A DNA stretch of 5,787 nt from Verrucomicrobiales bacterium (GCA_003232855.1 QIKC01000329.1:1-5787), one strand, 5' to 3'. Counted from the stretch's first letter, positions 1 to 5,787 are shown. Translations and numbers: made by a program. Notes: generated by a model from the sequence alone, not told the origin.

Positions 1-521
1 TCGATCCCGTCGACTTGATCGTAGCGATGCGCAGACATCGGAATCGGATGGGTCAAGACGACGTAAGTTCCAGGAATGGAATCATGCCATCCTCGTGGAT
101 CCAATTCGGAGATGAATGTCAAAGCCTCAAGTGGAATGAATCTACAAAAGGAACGACCCAATGCGGCACGAAAGGTAATATCCCTGCCACTCTCATCGAC
201 GACCTTCGTTTTGGTAAAAAACTTCCCGATAGTTCTTCCTCCAATATACTCGAACGAGGTGTAGTAGAGAATCGGCGGGAGAACCACGTAGACGGGATAC
301 ACGATGAGAGGCGTGTGAACGATCCATAGGTACGCATCGATTCCGCCCACAGCCAAAATTATATAGTCGATCGCGATACACATCACGGACACGACGATCC
401 CGTCGATTAGTAGGTTCAGGAACCTCCGGCCGGCCGGGGCTGATACTAGACCCGGCTCGACAGTTGATGGTGGAACGCTTGCGATCTTGGGCACTTTTCT
501 CTTTTTGGTAGCTAACGTCAT
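1..521 (-). CDS. RDD family integral membrane protein, 3' end cut by the window edge
   Basis: This frame is open from an ATG at 521-519 to the left edge (173 codons, no stop), so the C-terminus is missing. A basic N-terminal tail (TKKRKVPK, residues 5-12) leads into GRRFLNLLIDGIVVSVM (31-47), the classic RDD opening with Arg before and Asp inside the first membrane helix. A second hydrophobic stretch spans about 64-87. Then come GGRTIGKFFTKTKVVDESGR (94-113), ALGRSFCRFIPLEALTF (120-136) and GWHDSIPGTYVV (144-155), all in the order and spacing of RDD proteins. The family is a membrane-protein group of mostly unknown role; some members are proposed to act in transport, and no substrate can be inferred here. 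No clear Shine-Dalgarno sequence precedes the ATG. Family assignment is secure; exact start and function are not. Confidence 0.87.
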   Translation of the reverse strand, partial: MTLATKKRKVPKIASVPPSTVEPGLVSAPAGRRFLNLLIDGIVVSVMCIAIDYIILAVGGIDAYLWIVHTPLIVYPVYVVLPPILYYTSFEYIGGRTIGKFFTKTKVVDESGRDITFRAALGRSFCRFIPLEALTFISELDPRGWHDSIPGTYVVLTHPIPMSAHRYDQVDGI

Positions 522-527
522 AGCACA

Positions 528-613
528 CCGGCGGATAGCTGAGGGCGAGCGTTGATTCGGGTTAGTGGTTAAAGTTACGGGTAAAATTGAAATGTGAGAC
601 GGCTATCCGTCGG
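528..613. repeat. Imperfect inverted repeat upstream of the RDD gene
   Basis: The 12 bases at 528-539 (CCGGCGGATAGC) match the reverse complement of 602-613 (GCTATCCGTCGG) at 11 of 12 positions, with 62 bases between the arms. The left arm lies a few bases upstream of the RDD start codon. It could be a regulator site pair, the remains of a small mobile element, or chance. The spacer is too long for a typical terminator. Confidence 0.35.
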
Positions 614-650
614 GTAGTGCGACTTGTTAGACAAAATTGTGTGGGCTGTT

Positions 651-942
651 TTATCTAGCCCCACGGTAAACTTGTTCAGTGGGTATAGGTTCCATATGTG
701 GTTCGCTTGCAAACCACTCAATATGCGAACAGTGCTGACACCTCATTCATCCAATCCCAGCCTAAGAAAGTAAGTCCACGAGTATTCATCATAAGATTAC
801 GCTTCTTAAAAACTACACCCTCGCAATGCCCACAACGAATTATCTTATCTGCGATAACCCATCCTCGAACTATTTTTACCGGCTCTTCACCTTCAAGAGC
901 TAGTGGCTTTGGGGAACCGTTACGTTTTTCAGGAATTGCCAT
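651..942 (-). pseudogene. Frameshifted small zinc-ribbon protein
   Basis: Reading from the ATG at 942-940 gives a basic N-terminal region, then IIRCGHCEGVVFKKRNLMMN with a C-x2-C pair at residues 37 and 40, then NTRGLTFLGWDWMNE (53-67). This frame stops at the TGA at 720-718. The next frame continues the protein: CQHCSHIEWF (codons 740-711) supplies the missing second C-x2-C pair and an aromatic end, and runs to a TAA at 653-651. That frame has its own TGA at 749-747, so the join must fall between about 746 and 741. Only about three residues separate the DWM segment from the second cysteine pair. Small zinc-ribbon proteins of this NTRG-TF--DW type, as I recall them, have nearer ten, so a deletion of roughly 17-20 bases is likely. 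A four-cysteine zinc site is expected in the intact protein; its function is unknown. Alternative upstream starts (TTG at 975, CTG at 1011) are in frame. Confidence 0.65.
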
Positions 943-1019
943 GATTTTTTTGTCCGAACGTCTAAACTCTGCCAACCCCGACCGGGCGGCGTGCGTGGAT
1001 CTGGGTGACAGTGCTTTAG

Positions 1020-1026
1020 CCTCCTT
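1020..1026 (-). promoter_or_regulatory. Shine-Dalgarno-like AAGGAGG upstream of the zinc-ribbon gene
   Basis: The minus strand reads AAGGAGG here, the strongest ribosome-binding match I noticed upstream of any gene in the window. No ATG, GTG or TTG follows at normal spacing. A CTG at 1011-1009 lies 8 bases downstream and is in frame with the zinc-ribbon reading frame. It may mark a lost or non-canonical start of that broken gene, or be chance. Confidence 0.25.
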
Positions 1027-1093
1027 CAGATTTCAACTCCAAAGCGGGTCTGGGGTTGGTAGAAGTGCTTTATTCAAATTATTGTTTTATTAG

Positions 1094-1423
1094 TTATATG
1101 AAGTGATTGTAGCACCGTCCAACCCTCGATGCGATTAACCAGGCATGCACCAGTAAAGGAATCGTGAAAATTGCGCGGCGAGTCCATCCTCCCTGTATTA
1201 TTTGGCGCAATGACACCCAAGCGCCAAGAACGATGAGAGCAGTAAATAGGTAAATATGGTCGATTCTAGATGTGCCAAAATAATACGCGTCGTGGACGGT
1301 GATGAAAGCACTGTACAAAGCGAAGGGAATTGCACCGAAAGCGAAAAGCCCGAGGAGGAATGTTGGATCAATGGGATCGCTATCTTCTGGAGGCCAGCTT
1401 TCGAAATGCTCGTGATCTTCCAT
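1094..1423 (-). CDS. Small hypothetical membrane protein with three predicted helices
   Basis: This 109-residue protein is not one I recognise. It starts with a strongly acidic tail (MEDHEHFESWPPEDSDPID) and has three hydrophobic segments at about residues 21-43, 56-72 and 84-98. The loop between helices 2 and 3 is basic (RQIIQGGWTRR), and the loop between helices 1 and 2 is mixed (HDAYYFGTSRIDH). By the positive-inside rule this suggests a cytoplasmic N-terminus and an outside C-terminus. The hydrophobic pattern and the promoter-like sequence just upstream support a real gene. The start is the first ATG (1423-1421); a purine-rich AAGAAG abuts it, which is too close for a good Shine-Dalgarno sequence. 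It points the same way as the zinc-ribbon remnant and the RDD gene, so a shared transcript is possible. Confidence 0.7.
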   Translation of the reverse strand: MEDHEHFESWPPEDSDPIDPTFLLGLFAFGAIPFALYSAFITVHDAYYFGTSRIDHIYLFTALIVLGAWVSLRQIIQGGWTRRAIFTIPLLVHAWLIASRVGRCYNHFI

Positions 1424-1441
1424 CTTCTTAGCCGAACGTCC

Positions 1442-1469
1442 AGTATAAGGCGCCTCTAACCGACGCCAA
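1442..1469 (-). promoter_or_regulatory. Predicted sigma70-type promoter for the minus-strand genes
   Basis: On the minus strand, TTGGCG (1469-1464, 4 of 6 to TTGACA) and TATACT (1447-1442, 5 of 6 to TATAAT) are separated by 16 bases. A transcript starting about 7 bases downstream would have a leader of only some 10-15 bases before the ATG at 1423, in keeping with the lack of a Shine-Dalgarno sequence. The match is by eye only. Confidence 0.4.
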
Positions 1470-1487
1470 CCGGATTTTTAGAATTAA

Positions 1488-1610
1488 GTGCCAGGTACTA
1501 TCGATTAATGAGAGGGAGCTGCCGCTGGAAGCGTCAGCCACGTCCCTGCCCGTCAGATTGTCCCCCCGACTCCGAGTGCCGAGCGCCAGGGTCTTGCAAC
1601 ACTTGCAACA
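1488..1610. repeat. REP-like palindromic element, copy 1
   Basis: This is the upstream member of a direct-repeat pair; the other copy is at 2467-2578. It opens with GTGCCAGGTACT (from 1488) and ends with a degenerate version of the same word, GCGCCAGGG (1583-1591), so its edges repeat each other. Bases 1519-1566 are identical to 2496-2543 (48 bases). The segment after the core (1568-1590) differs from copy 2 at only two positions. The C run at 1562-1567 is one base longer than in copy 2. A perfect tandem 9-mer, CTTGCAACA, occupies 1593-1601 and 1602-1610. The element ends only 16 bases before the glycosidase start codon. Terminal words that are nearly self-complementary recall REP or RAYT-mobilised repeats, but no transposase is present here, so that label is inference. 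Confidence 0.8.
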
Positions 1611-1618
1611 ATCGATAG
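1498..1618. repeat. 8-base perfect inverted repeat bracketing repeat copy 1
   Basis: CTATCGAT at 1498-1505 is the exact reverse complement of ATCGATAG at 1611-1618. The pair encloses most of copy 1 and is absent around copy 2. It may be the edge of an inserted unit or a coincidence of an 8-base word. Confidence 0.35.
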
Positions 1619-1626
1619 GCTGACCG

Positions 1627-2397
1627 ATGCACCTCAGCCTCAGCCTGCTTTTCCTCTCCACATTCCAACTCGCCGCCGATACCGCCGCGGTTCCTATCGT
1701 CGAGCCGATCGAGCGCCGCGGGGTCAGCTACCAGCTCGTGCGCGCCACGCCCGCCCAGGTGCGTGTGCTTTGGAAGGGCGACGATGACAAACAACTCTAC
1801 AGTTTCCGCGCCGCCGCCGCGGACCTACGCGCTGCGGGCGAGCGGCCGGCCGTGCTGATGAACGGCGGCATCTTCGAGCCGCTCCATATCCCTAGCGGAC
1901 TGTTAGTGCAGGGCGGTAAGACCTTGCGCCCGCTCAACCCGCGTGAGGGCAAAGGTAATTTTTTCCTCAAACCCAACGGCGTCTTCTGGATCGCCGGCGT
2001 TAAGGCCGGCGTCACCGATGCCGCCAAATTCGACCTGGCCATGCCCGGGTTGCGCGAAGCCGTGCAATCGGGACCGTTGTTGCTTGAGGCGGGAAAGGCT
2101 CACCCCGCCTTCAATCGCGGCTCGAAATCGCGGCTGCACCGCAATGGTGTCGGCGTTACCGCCGACGGCCAAATCGTCTTTGCCATCACCGTCTTTCGGC
2201 AGACGGAGTTCCCCAACCTGTGGGAGTTCGCCGACCTGTTCCGCTCGCTGGGCTGCACCGACGCGCTGTTCCTCGATGGCGACCTCTCGCAGCTCCGCGC
2301 CGGGAAAGACATCGAGCGCCGCAGCAACCGATTCGCCTCGATCATCGCCGTGCTCGAGGAACCCGAGCCGGAACGAGACGTCCGACATTCTGATTGA
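1627..2397 (+). CDS. Secreted phosphodiester glycosidase family protein (NAGPA/DUF2233 domain)
   Basis: This 256-residue protein begins with a hydrophobic signal-peptide-like segment (residues 1 to about 20), so it is probably exported. The rest matches the DUF2233/NAGPA fold also found in E. coli YigE and in the human lysosomal enzyme that uncovers mannose-6-phosphate. Landmarks are AVLMNGGIFEP (75-85), PSGLLVQGGKTL (89-100), GNFFLKPNGVFWI (110-122), AVQSGPLLL (145-153), SRLHRNGVGV (168-177) and LFLDGDLSQL (214-223). The family cleaves, or is presumed to cleave, sugar phosphodiester bonds; the bacterial substrate is usually unknown. The ATG at 1627 places the signal segment at the N-terminus. 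Only a weak AGG lies 7 bases upstream. Any promoter must lie within or beyond the repeat element that ends 16 bases upstream. The downstream gene converges on it. Confidence 0.85.
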   Translation: MHLSLSLLFLSTFQLAADTAAVPIVEPIERRGVSYQLVRATPAQVRVLWKGDDDKQLYSFRAAAADLRAAGERPAVLMNGGIFEPLHIPSGLLVQGGKTLRPLNPREGKGNFFLKPNGVFWIAGVKAGVTDAAKFDLAMPGLREAVQSGPLLLEAGKAHPAFNRGSKSRLHRNGVGVTADGQIVFAITVFRQTEFPNLWEFADLFRSLGCTDALFLDGDLSQLRAGKDIERRSNRFASIIAVLEEPEPERDVRHSD

Positions 2398-2441
2398 TCA
2401 AGGACTGATGATTGTTACTGCGGGGAAATACGATTGATATT

Positions 2442-2464
2442 TTTTCGGAAACAGTACCCGAAAA
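2442..2464. terminator. Hairpin after the glycosidase gene, weak terminator candidate
   Basis: TTTTCGG (2442-2448) pairs with CCGAAAA (2458-2464) around a 9-base loop, 45 bases past the glycosidase stop codon. The 7-base stem is AT-rich at its base and no T-run follows on either strand, so it lacks the form of a standard intrinsic terminator. It directly abuts repeat copy 2. Confidence 0.25.
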
Positions 2465-2466
2465 CG

Positions 2467-2578
2467 GTGCCAGGTACTTGCGACGATGAGGGGAACTGCC
2501 GCTGGAAGCGTCAGCCACGTCCCTGCCCGTCAGATTGTCCCCCGACTCCGAGTGTCGAGTGCCAGGCACTTACAACAA
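2467..2578. repeat. REP-like palindromic element, copy 2
   Basis: This is the downstream copy, in the same orientation as copy 1. It starts with GTGCCAGGTACTT (2467-2479) and ends with GTGCCAGGCACTT (2559-2571), so the edges are near-perfect direct repeats of each other. GTGCCAGGCAC is itself a palindrome with one central base. The 48-base core at 2496-2543 is identical to copy 1. This copy occupies the gap between two convergent genes, the usual setting for REP-type elements. The remainder of the 259-base gap (2398-2656) holds only the hairpin at 2442-2464 and no gene I can see. Confidence 0.8.
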
Positions 2579-2656
2579 GGCATTCCATGGGCAGAGCATA
2601 GCAAAAACTAACATTACAATATCCGATTCGGGGGATTGAAATTTTCGGAGGAAACT

Positions 2657-5524
2657 TTACGAAGAAACGGTAATGCGGTAGAAACGCTGATCGCCTATTG
2701 GCGTGGCATCTACGAACTCAGCGATGCTGCCGTCGCCGATGAGCGGGTCGCCGACGGGGATGAATCCGGCCAGGTCGTCGCTCGCTTGGAGCTGGTAGAA
2801 ACGCCCGACCTCGGTGTCGAAACGGATCACAAATCCGCCAGCGGCGCGCGGCGAGATCTGGATACCGAGGTCGATGGGCGTCGTGCCGCCGCTGGACTCG
2901 AGTTCGACGGCGCCGATATCCGGGGCGGCACCCTGCGGGCGGGCGATGCCGCGTTGGTCGGTCGCGGTCTCGCCCGTACCGCCGGCGTCGATTACCGATG
3001 ATCCGGCGAGCGGCAGCATGGTCAGGGTCGTGCCACCGTTGTCGGCGAGGGGGCCAAGCCCCGCGTCCGCGTTGCCGGTGGAGTCGCCGGTCTCGACGAA
3101 GATGGACAGTGCGTTGCCGCTGCCGATGAAATTGTGCCCGTCGGAGACGAAGCTGTTGGTGGCGCCGATGAAGGCGATGTCGATGTCCCCGTTGCCAACG
3201 ACGATGCTGTTCGACAAGACGGTCGTGGTGAAGGTGTCTCCGGAGGCTCCGACGCCGGCGGCACGCCCGGGGGTAGCGGTGTTGCCGATGATCGTACAAT
3301 GGGTGATCTCGGTGCGTGCCTCGCGATTGAAGATGGCGCCCCCGCGGTCGCCGGCGGTGTTGCCGGTGAAGGTGCTGTTGGCGATCACGCAGATGATACT
3401 CTCACTGTGGATCGCGCCGCCGTCGTCCCCGGCGCTGTTGTTCGTGAAGGTGGATCCGGTGACGCGGAGCGAGTCTCCCCTCCTCGTGTCGATAGCACCG
3501 CCATCCGCACTGGAGTCTGACGCCACGTTGCCAGTAAATACGCAGTCGACCACTGTGCAGTCCCCGAAGTTCTCGAGGCCCGCCCCCCCGGAGTCTCCCT
3601 GATTGTCGATGAACCGGCAGGACTCGATCAGCAGCTCACCGAGATTGCTCACTGCTGAAGAGGCGTTCCCAGTATTTCTTTCGAACGTGACGTTCGAGAG
3701 AATGGACTCCTCGTCGCTGCGGAAGCGAACCCCTCCTCCCCCCTCGTTGTCCGACACGACGCTATCAAACATCTTGATAGTCACGCCGGGGGGGGATCCG
3801 ACGGCGAATGGCTGGGGGCCGATCCCATCCCCTTTGTTCCTGATAATTGTGCACCCCCGGAAAACGATGTTACTGGTAGGGTTGACAGCGGATGCTCCGG
3901 AACTTCTCGTCATGTTTGAATCAAACAGGGTGCCCTCGATGAAAATCGGCGGAAAGCGGTCGAAGCTAAACGCCTGCAGCCCCGCTCCGGCGCCGCCTGA
4001 AGAGTTACCGATGAACTGGCAGTCGATAATCCTGAGCGCCCCCGATGTATGTGCGATGCCGCCTCCACCGCTGCTGGTGGAACCGGCGGAACCGGTGACT
4101 CTGTTTCCCGAGAATAAGACGCGCACGACCGTGACGCTCGCCGCCCCTGGTCTAAACACCTCGTCGTCACGGACAAAAAATCCGGCGCGAGTATGGAGCC
4201 CGGCACCGCTACTTTCCGCAGCGCAGTCGGTGATGGAACAGTCGAACAGGGTCAGATCGCTACCCAGATTGAGAATGCCGGCACCGTCGTCATCGATGAG
4301 AAGCTCGCCGTCTTCTGCCAGGCCGCGGGTGAGGTGAAGGTTGGCGAGGAGAAGTGACTCGGTGCCAACCTCGATAAAGATGACCCGAGAGGTGTCCCCG
4401 GCATCGATGGTGACCCCGTCCGCTAGCGCGGACGCGTCGATGGAGACGATCCCCCCATCGACCACGAGTTCGCCCTGCTGGAGGCTGATGGTCTGGCCGT
4501 TCATCCCCGGGGAGAAGATGATGTGGTTCTCCTCCGGGTCGGGAACTGCGGCGAGAGCCTCGCGCAGGGAATTGCCTGGGGCACCAAGCACATCCGACGC
4601 CGTGTCGACGATCCTGAAGGGGCCAGATTCGATGGCTCCGAGATCCGGTGCGGGTGTGCCGTCGCCGTCGCCGTCCTTGTTGCGCGCGTGACCGCGCTGG
4701 TCGGTCAGTTCACTCGAGGCCGTCGCGGCATCGATGACAGGCGAGCCCACCCGCGGGCGCATGCTGGGTAAGGATCCGCCATAGGTGCCCAGTGGCAGGA
4801 GTTCGGCTCCGTCGATCAGGCGGTTGACGCCTTCTAGGGTGTCGACCACCCCGGCGAGGTTCGATCCCGTGTTGTCGGCGACGATGCAGTTATCCAAAGT
4901 CAGGTCGGTGCCCAAGTTGGCGATGCCGGCTCCCGAGGGCGCGGTATTGGCGGAGATGGTGCACTGAGTGAATCGGACAGGCAAGTCGCCCGAGTGATGG
5001 ATCGCCCCGCCCGCCACCCCCGCCCTGTTCACTGAGAAGGTGCAGGTGCGCACGGTGAGGGTGCCGGTGTTGGAGATGGCACCCCCGGCACCAGTGGCGA
5101 CGTTCTCCGAGAACAGGCACTTGTCCAAGGTCAGACTCCCCGCATTGAAAAACCCGCCGCCGGTGCTGGCTACGCCGCCGGTGATGTGCATGTTCGAAAT
5201 GCTCACGACCCGATTCGGATTGGTAATCTCGAAGACCCCGTTTAGCCCATCGGCGGTCACCGTAATACCCCCTTCGGGGCCGATGATGGTGACGCTCCTG
5301 TTGATCACGATCGGCCCCTCGGTCAGGTGGATCGTCGCTCCGGAAAGGTCATCCGCAAAAACGATCACTTCGCCGTTGAAAGCGGTTTCGATCTGGTTGC
5401 GCAAGCCGCCGGATCTGGTGTCTCTCAAATCGGTCACGGTCTGGAGAGCGCGCGCCACAGGGACGGCAGAGAGGGCGAGCACGGCGGCTACAAAAACGAT
5501 TTTGGCTGAATTGAAATGTACCAT
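2657..5524 (-). CDS. Exported right-handed beta-helix protein with two choice-of-anchor-Q-like units
   Basis: From the ATG at 5524 this is 955 residues. I chose this start because it places a typical signal peptide (residues 1-26, ending PVARA) at the N-terminus; the frame stays open further up, including a GTG at 5599. Two units follow. Unit 1 (about 29-299) opens with a CSLREA-like segment (TVTDLRDTRSGGLRNQIETA), runs through coils of the GGAI-N-G-L-V-C-F--N pattern, and closes with TDQRGHAR and PDLGAIE. Unit 2 (about 303-874) opens with GNSLREALAAV, has many more coils, and closes with GPLADNGGTTLTMLPLAGSS, TDQRGIARPQ and PDIGAVE. DGDGDG (285-290) could bind calcium. Residues about 884-955 form the verrucomicrobial C-terminal module (GRFYQLQASDDL, QRFYRITV). 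The fold is shared by polysaccharide lyases and surface adhesins, but no catalytic site is evident, so a surface or extracellular role is only inferred. It appears monocistronic. Confidence 0.88.
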   Translation of the reverse strand: MVHFNSAKIVFVAAVLALSAVPVARALQTVTDLRDTRSGGLRNQIETAFNGEVIVFADDLSGATIHLTEGPIVINRSVTIIGPEGGITVTADGLNGVFEITNPNRVVSISNMHITGGVASTGGGFFNAGSLTLDKCLFSENVATGAGGAISNTGTLTVRTCTFSVNRAGVAGGAIHHSGDLPVRFTQCTISANTAPSGAGIANLGTDLTLDNCIVADNTGSNLAGVVDTLEGVNRLIDGAELLPLGTYGGSLPSMRPRVGSPVIDAATASSELTDQRGHARNKDGDGDGTPAPDLGAIESGPFRIVDTASDVLGAPGNSLREALAAVPDPEENHIIFSPGMNGQTISLQQGELVVDGGIVSIDASALADGVTIDAGDTSRVIFIEVGTESLLLANLHLTRGLAEDGELLIDDDGAGILNLGSDLTLFDCSITDCAAESSGAGLHTRAGFFVRDDEVFRPGAASVTVVRVLFSGNRVTGSAGSTSSGGGGIAHTSGALRIIDCQFIGNSSGGAGAGLQAFSFDRFPPIFIEGTLFDSNMTRSSGASAVNPTSNIVFRGCTIIRNKGDGIGPQPFAVGSPPGVTIKMFDSVVSDNEGGGGVRFRSDEESILSNVTFERNTGNASSAVSNLGELLIESCRFIDNQGDSGGAGLENFGDCTVVDCVFTGNVASDSSADGGAIDTRRGDSLRVTGSTFTNNSAGDDGGAIHSESIICVIANSTFTGNTAGDRGGAIFNREARTEITHCTIIGNTATPGRAAGVGASGDTFTTTVLSNSIVVGNGDIDIAFIGATNSFVSDGHNFIGSGNALSIFVETGDSTGNADAGLGPLADNGGTTLTMLPLAGSSVIDAGGTGETATDQRGIARPQGAAPDIGAVELESSGGTTPIDLGIQISPRAAGGFVIRFDTEVGRFYQLQASDDLAGFIPVGDPLIGDGSIAEFVDATPIGDQRFYRITVSS

Positions 5525-5787
5525 AAATTCGTTTGCTATCGGGGGTGGAACGGAGTTTCGGGCTAGACGTTGACCGGACGTTTCTACACCAGTAGGCACA
5601 TCTTGATAGAAATAGAACCGACCGTGCCCCTGATGATCTGGCGAAAGGTGGAGTACATCATCAGTTCGCTAGGGCGCTCGTCGATAACCCAATCCCATTG
5701 CCGGGAATTCCCGTGCTGGGAATCTGAGCTACAAGGGCTGGTGAGGCGATCAGGCTTAAACATTGCGACGAGGAGACGGCACAGCAC
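5525..5787. other. Region upstream of the beta-helix gene, no supported gene
   Basis: These 263 bases should contain the promoter of the beta-helix gene, but I see no convincing -35/-10 pair or Shine-Dalgarno sequence on the minus strand. One minus-strand frame is open from the right edge to 5584 (67 codons). It could be the tail of a gene beginning outside the window, but its sequence matches no family I know and a second frame is also open for about 40 codons, so I do not call a gene. Confidence 0.5.
5702..5713. repeat. 12-base perfect palindrome CGGGAATTCCCG
   Basis: This perfect dyad lies about 180 bases upstream of the beta-helix start codon. It could be an operator half-site pair for a dimeric regulator, but no second copy is seen in the window and chance is possible. 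Confidence 0.3.

Noticed and set aside
193..528. 111-codon minus-strand frame and 104-codon plus frame (15-329) at the left end
   Set aside because: The RDD frame on complement(1..521) has clear family motifs; these are out-of-frame or antisense readings of it.
698..1093. 131-codon plus-strand frame
   Set aside because: It is antisense to the zinc-ribbon remnant, has no motif, and ends in a low-complexity tail.
1428..1661. Minus-strand frames at 1428-1661 and 2342-2569 sharing the peptide GDNLTGRDVADASSGSS
   Set aside because: The shared peptide is simply the translation of the repeated DNA core, not evidence for a protein family.
1903..2388. 161-codon minus-strand frame and a 164-codon plus frame (1943-2437) overlapping the glycosidase gene
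   Set aside because: The 1627-2397 frame carries all conserved family motifs; the others are compositional shadows.
2442..2464. Strong intrinsic terminator shared by the convergent genes
   Set aside because: A hairpin exists but the stem is short and AT-rich and no T-run follows it, so it is kept only as a weak candidate.
1488..2578. CRISPR array or attachment-site pair
   Set aside because: There are only two long, palindromic copies about 980 bases apart with a gene between them. There are no regularly spaced short repeats, no integrase gene and no tRNA gene.
2814..3602. 262-codon open frame on the plus strand inside the beta-helix gene, and similar long plus-strand frames at 3603-4337 and 5040-5573
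   Set aside because: They are antisense shadows of a GC-rich, repetitive gene. Their translations are Pro/Ser/Val-rich with no recognisable motif, while the minus frame has a full domain order.
5584..5787. 67-codon minus-strand frame at the right edge as a partial gene
   Set aside because: There is no recognisable domain, a competing frame is also open, and the upstream part lies outside the window, so it is neither supported nor excluded.

Overview
The window most resembles chromosomal DNA of a Verrucomicrobiota-type bacterium. The main evidence is the large exported parallel beta-helix protein on the minus strand. It ends in a short C-terminal module (key words GRFYQLQASDDL and QRFYRITV) that I know mainly from verrucomicrobial secreted proteins. 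Weak or absent Shine-Dalgarno sequences fit the same assignment. The assignment rests on reading alone, not on a search.

Layout. Positions 1-1470 form a visibly more AT-rich block with three minus-strand units: the 5' part of an RDD-family membrane protein (1-521, running off the left edge); a zinc-ribbon gene broken by a frameshift with apparent loss of a few codons (651-942); and a 109-residue three-helix membrane protein (1094-1423) with a plausible sigma70-type promoter just upstream (1442-1469). They could be one transcription unit, but the gaps of 129 and 151 bases leave that open.

Positions 1488-2578 form a module. A secreted phosphodiester-glycosidase-like (NAGPA/DUF2233) gene on the plus strand (1627-2397) lies between two directly repeated copies of a roughly 110-base, palindrome-rich, REP-like element (about 1488-1610 and 2467-2578). 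The copies share an identical 48-base core.

Positions 2657-5524 hold one minus-strand gene of 955 codons for an exported right-handed beta-helix protein. It is built from two successive units, each ending in a choice-of-anchor-Q-like motif, followed by the verrucomicrobial C-terminal module. It converges on the glycosidase gene. Positions 5525-5787 hold no gene I can support.

Nothing here amounts to a convincing new multi-gene system. The points most worth a second look are the repeat pair bracketing the glycosidase gene, the recently broken zinc-ribbon gene whose two halves are still readable, and the duplicated-module beta-helix protein with its column of cysteines.
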